Source: Hymenobacter taeanensis
GTDB lineage: Bacteria > Bacteroidota > Bacteroidia > Cytophagales > Hymenobacteraceae
NCBI RefSeq assembly: GCF_013137895.1
Contig: NZ_CP053538.1
Coordinates: forward strand, 4,123,001 to 4,187,000
Direction of reading: 5' to 3'
DNA: 64,000 nucleotides
Every line of letters begins with the position of its first letter. Position 1 is the first letter of the stretch. This document shows, piece after piece, positions 63,994-64,000 of this stretch. The position numbers were made by a program, and so were the translations under genes. The notes under the pieces were generated by a model. That model was given only the letters and a program-made list of their open reading frames with translations. It had not been told where the DNA came from and did no database searches.

Positions 63994-64000
63994 CGAAGCC

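Noticed and set aside
1..64000. CRISPR arrays, rRNA genes, transposases, integrases, prophage
   Set aside because: No regularly spaced direct repeats and no such protein family was found on either strand.

Overview
The window reads as chromosomal core DNA of a Bacteroidetes bacterium, most likely Hymenobacter or a close Cytophagales relative. The grounds are the GC-rich base composition with several visibly AT-richer patches, proteins of the sizes and types usual in that phylum (short primary sigma factor without region 1.1, parE-parC pair, BshB1, DUF4184, Bacteroidetes START-like protein, HU/SPOR protein), many lipoproteins, and promoter elements of the TAnnTTTG type. The assignment is by recognition of families, not by a search. 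No rRNA, CRISPR array, insertion sequence, integrase or prophage was seen.

Layout. 1-12.4 kb: truncated mtgA, an NTF2-like lipoprotein, an App1-like phosphatase, an M48 lipoprotein protease, topoisomerase IB, two divergent paralogous lipoproteins with kinase-like motifs, a SpoIIAA-like protein, an exonuclease/GIY-YIG nuclease, a DUF2383 protein and an AI-2E family transporter. 12.5-19.9 kb: parE, parC and two TPR proteins. 20-23.7 kb: thrS-infC-rpmI-rplT, with infC apparently starting at an ATA codon. 23.9-28.6 kb: an AT-richer stretch with a PAP2 enzyme, a half-size EamA transporter, a second SpoIIAA-like protein, DUF4184, a lipoprotein, tRNA-Met and a START-like protein. 28.7-35 kb: LptF/LptG permease, rpsO, pnp, rpoD, trxB. 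35-45 kb: M23/LysM protease, aldo/keto reductase, bshB1, biotin carboxylase, an alpha-oxoamine synthase, Hc1-like histone, tyrS and holA. 44.8-46.5 kb: a RES/Xre toxin-antitoxin pair followed by an AT-rich orphan. 46.5-58.1 kb: hydrolase fusion, lipoprotein, then an envelope cluster (large TPR protein, outer-membrane barrel, HU/SPOR membrane protein, ExbB, ExbD, TonB). 58.3-64 kb: folC, trmB, a disordered protein, a DinB-fold protein, a degenerate TrpF-like protein and mnmA.

Three kinds of structure lie outside the genes. (1) The decamer AGTGGCCTAG (or its complement CTAGGCCACT) occurs at least 11 times, mostly between genes, sometimes as halves of long hairpins. (2) Tracts of repeated TTCAC units end at or just before five start codons, four of which are TTG or GTG. 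(3) Many gene ends, chiefly convergent ones, carry hairpins with arms of 15 to 36 bases, acting presumably as bidirectional terminators.

The translation and replication genes (thrS, infC, rpmI, rplT, rpsO, tyrS, mnmA, trmB, parE, parC, holA, rpoD, pnp) are housekeeping. The most system-like group is the envelope cluster at 49.3-58.1 kb, which places a proton-driven TonB-ExbB-ExbD motor next to a peptidoglycan-binding SPOR protein, a periplasmic TPR protein and an outer-membrane barrel.
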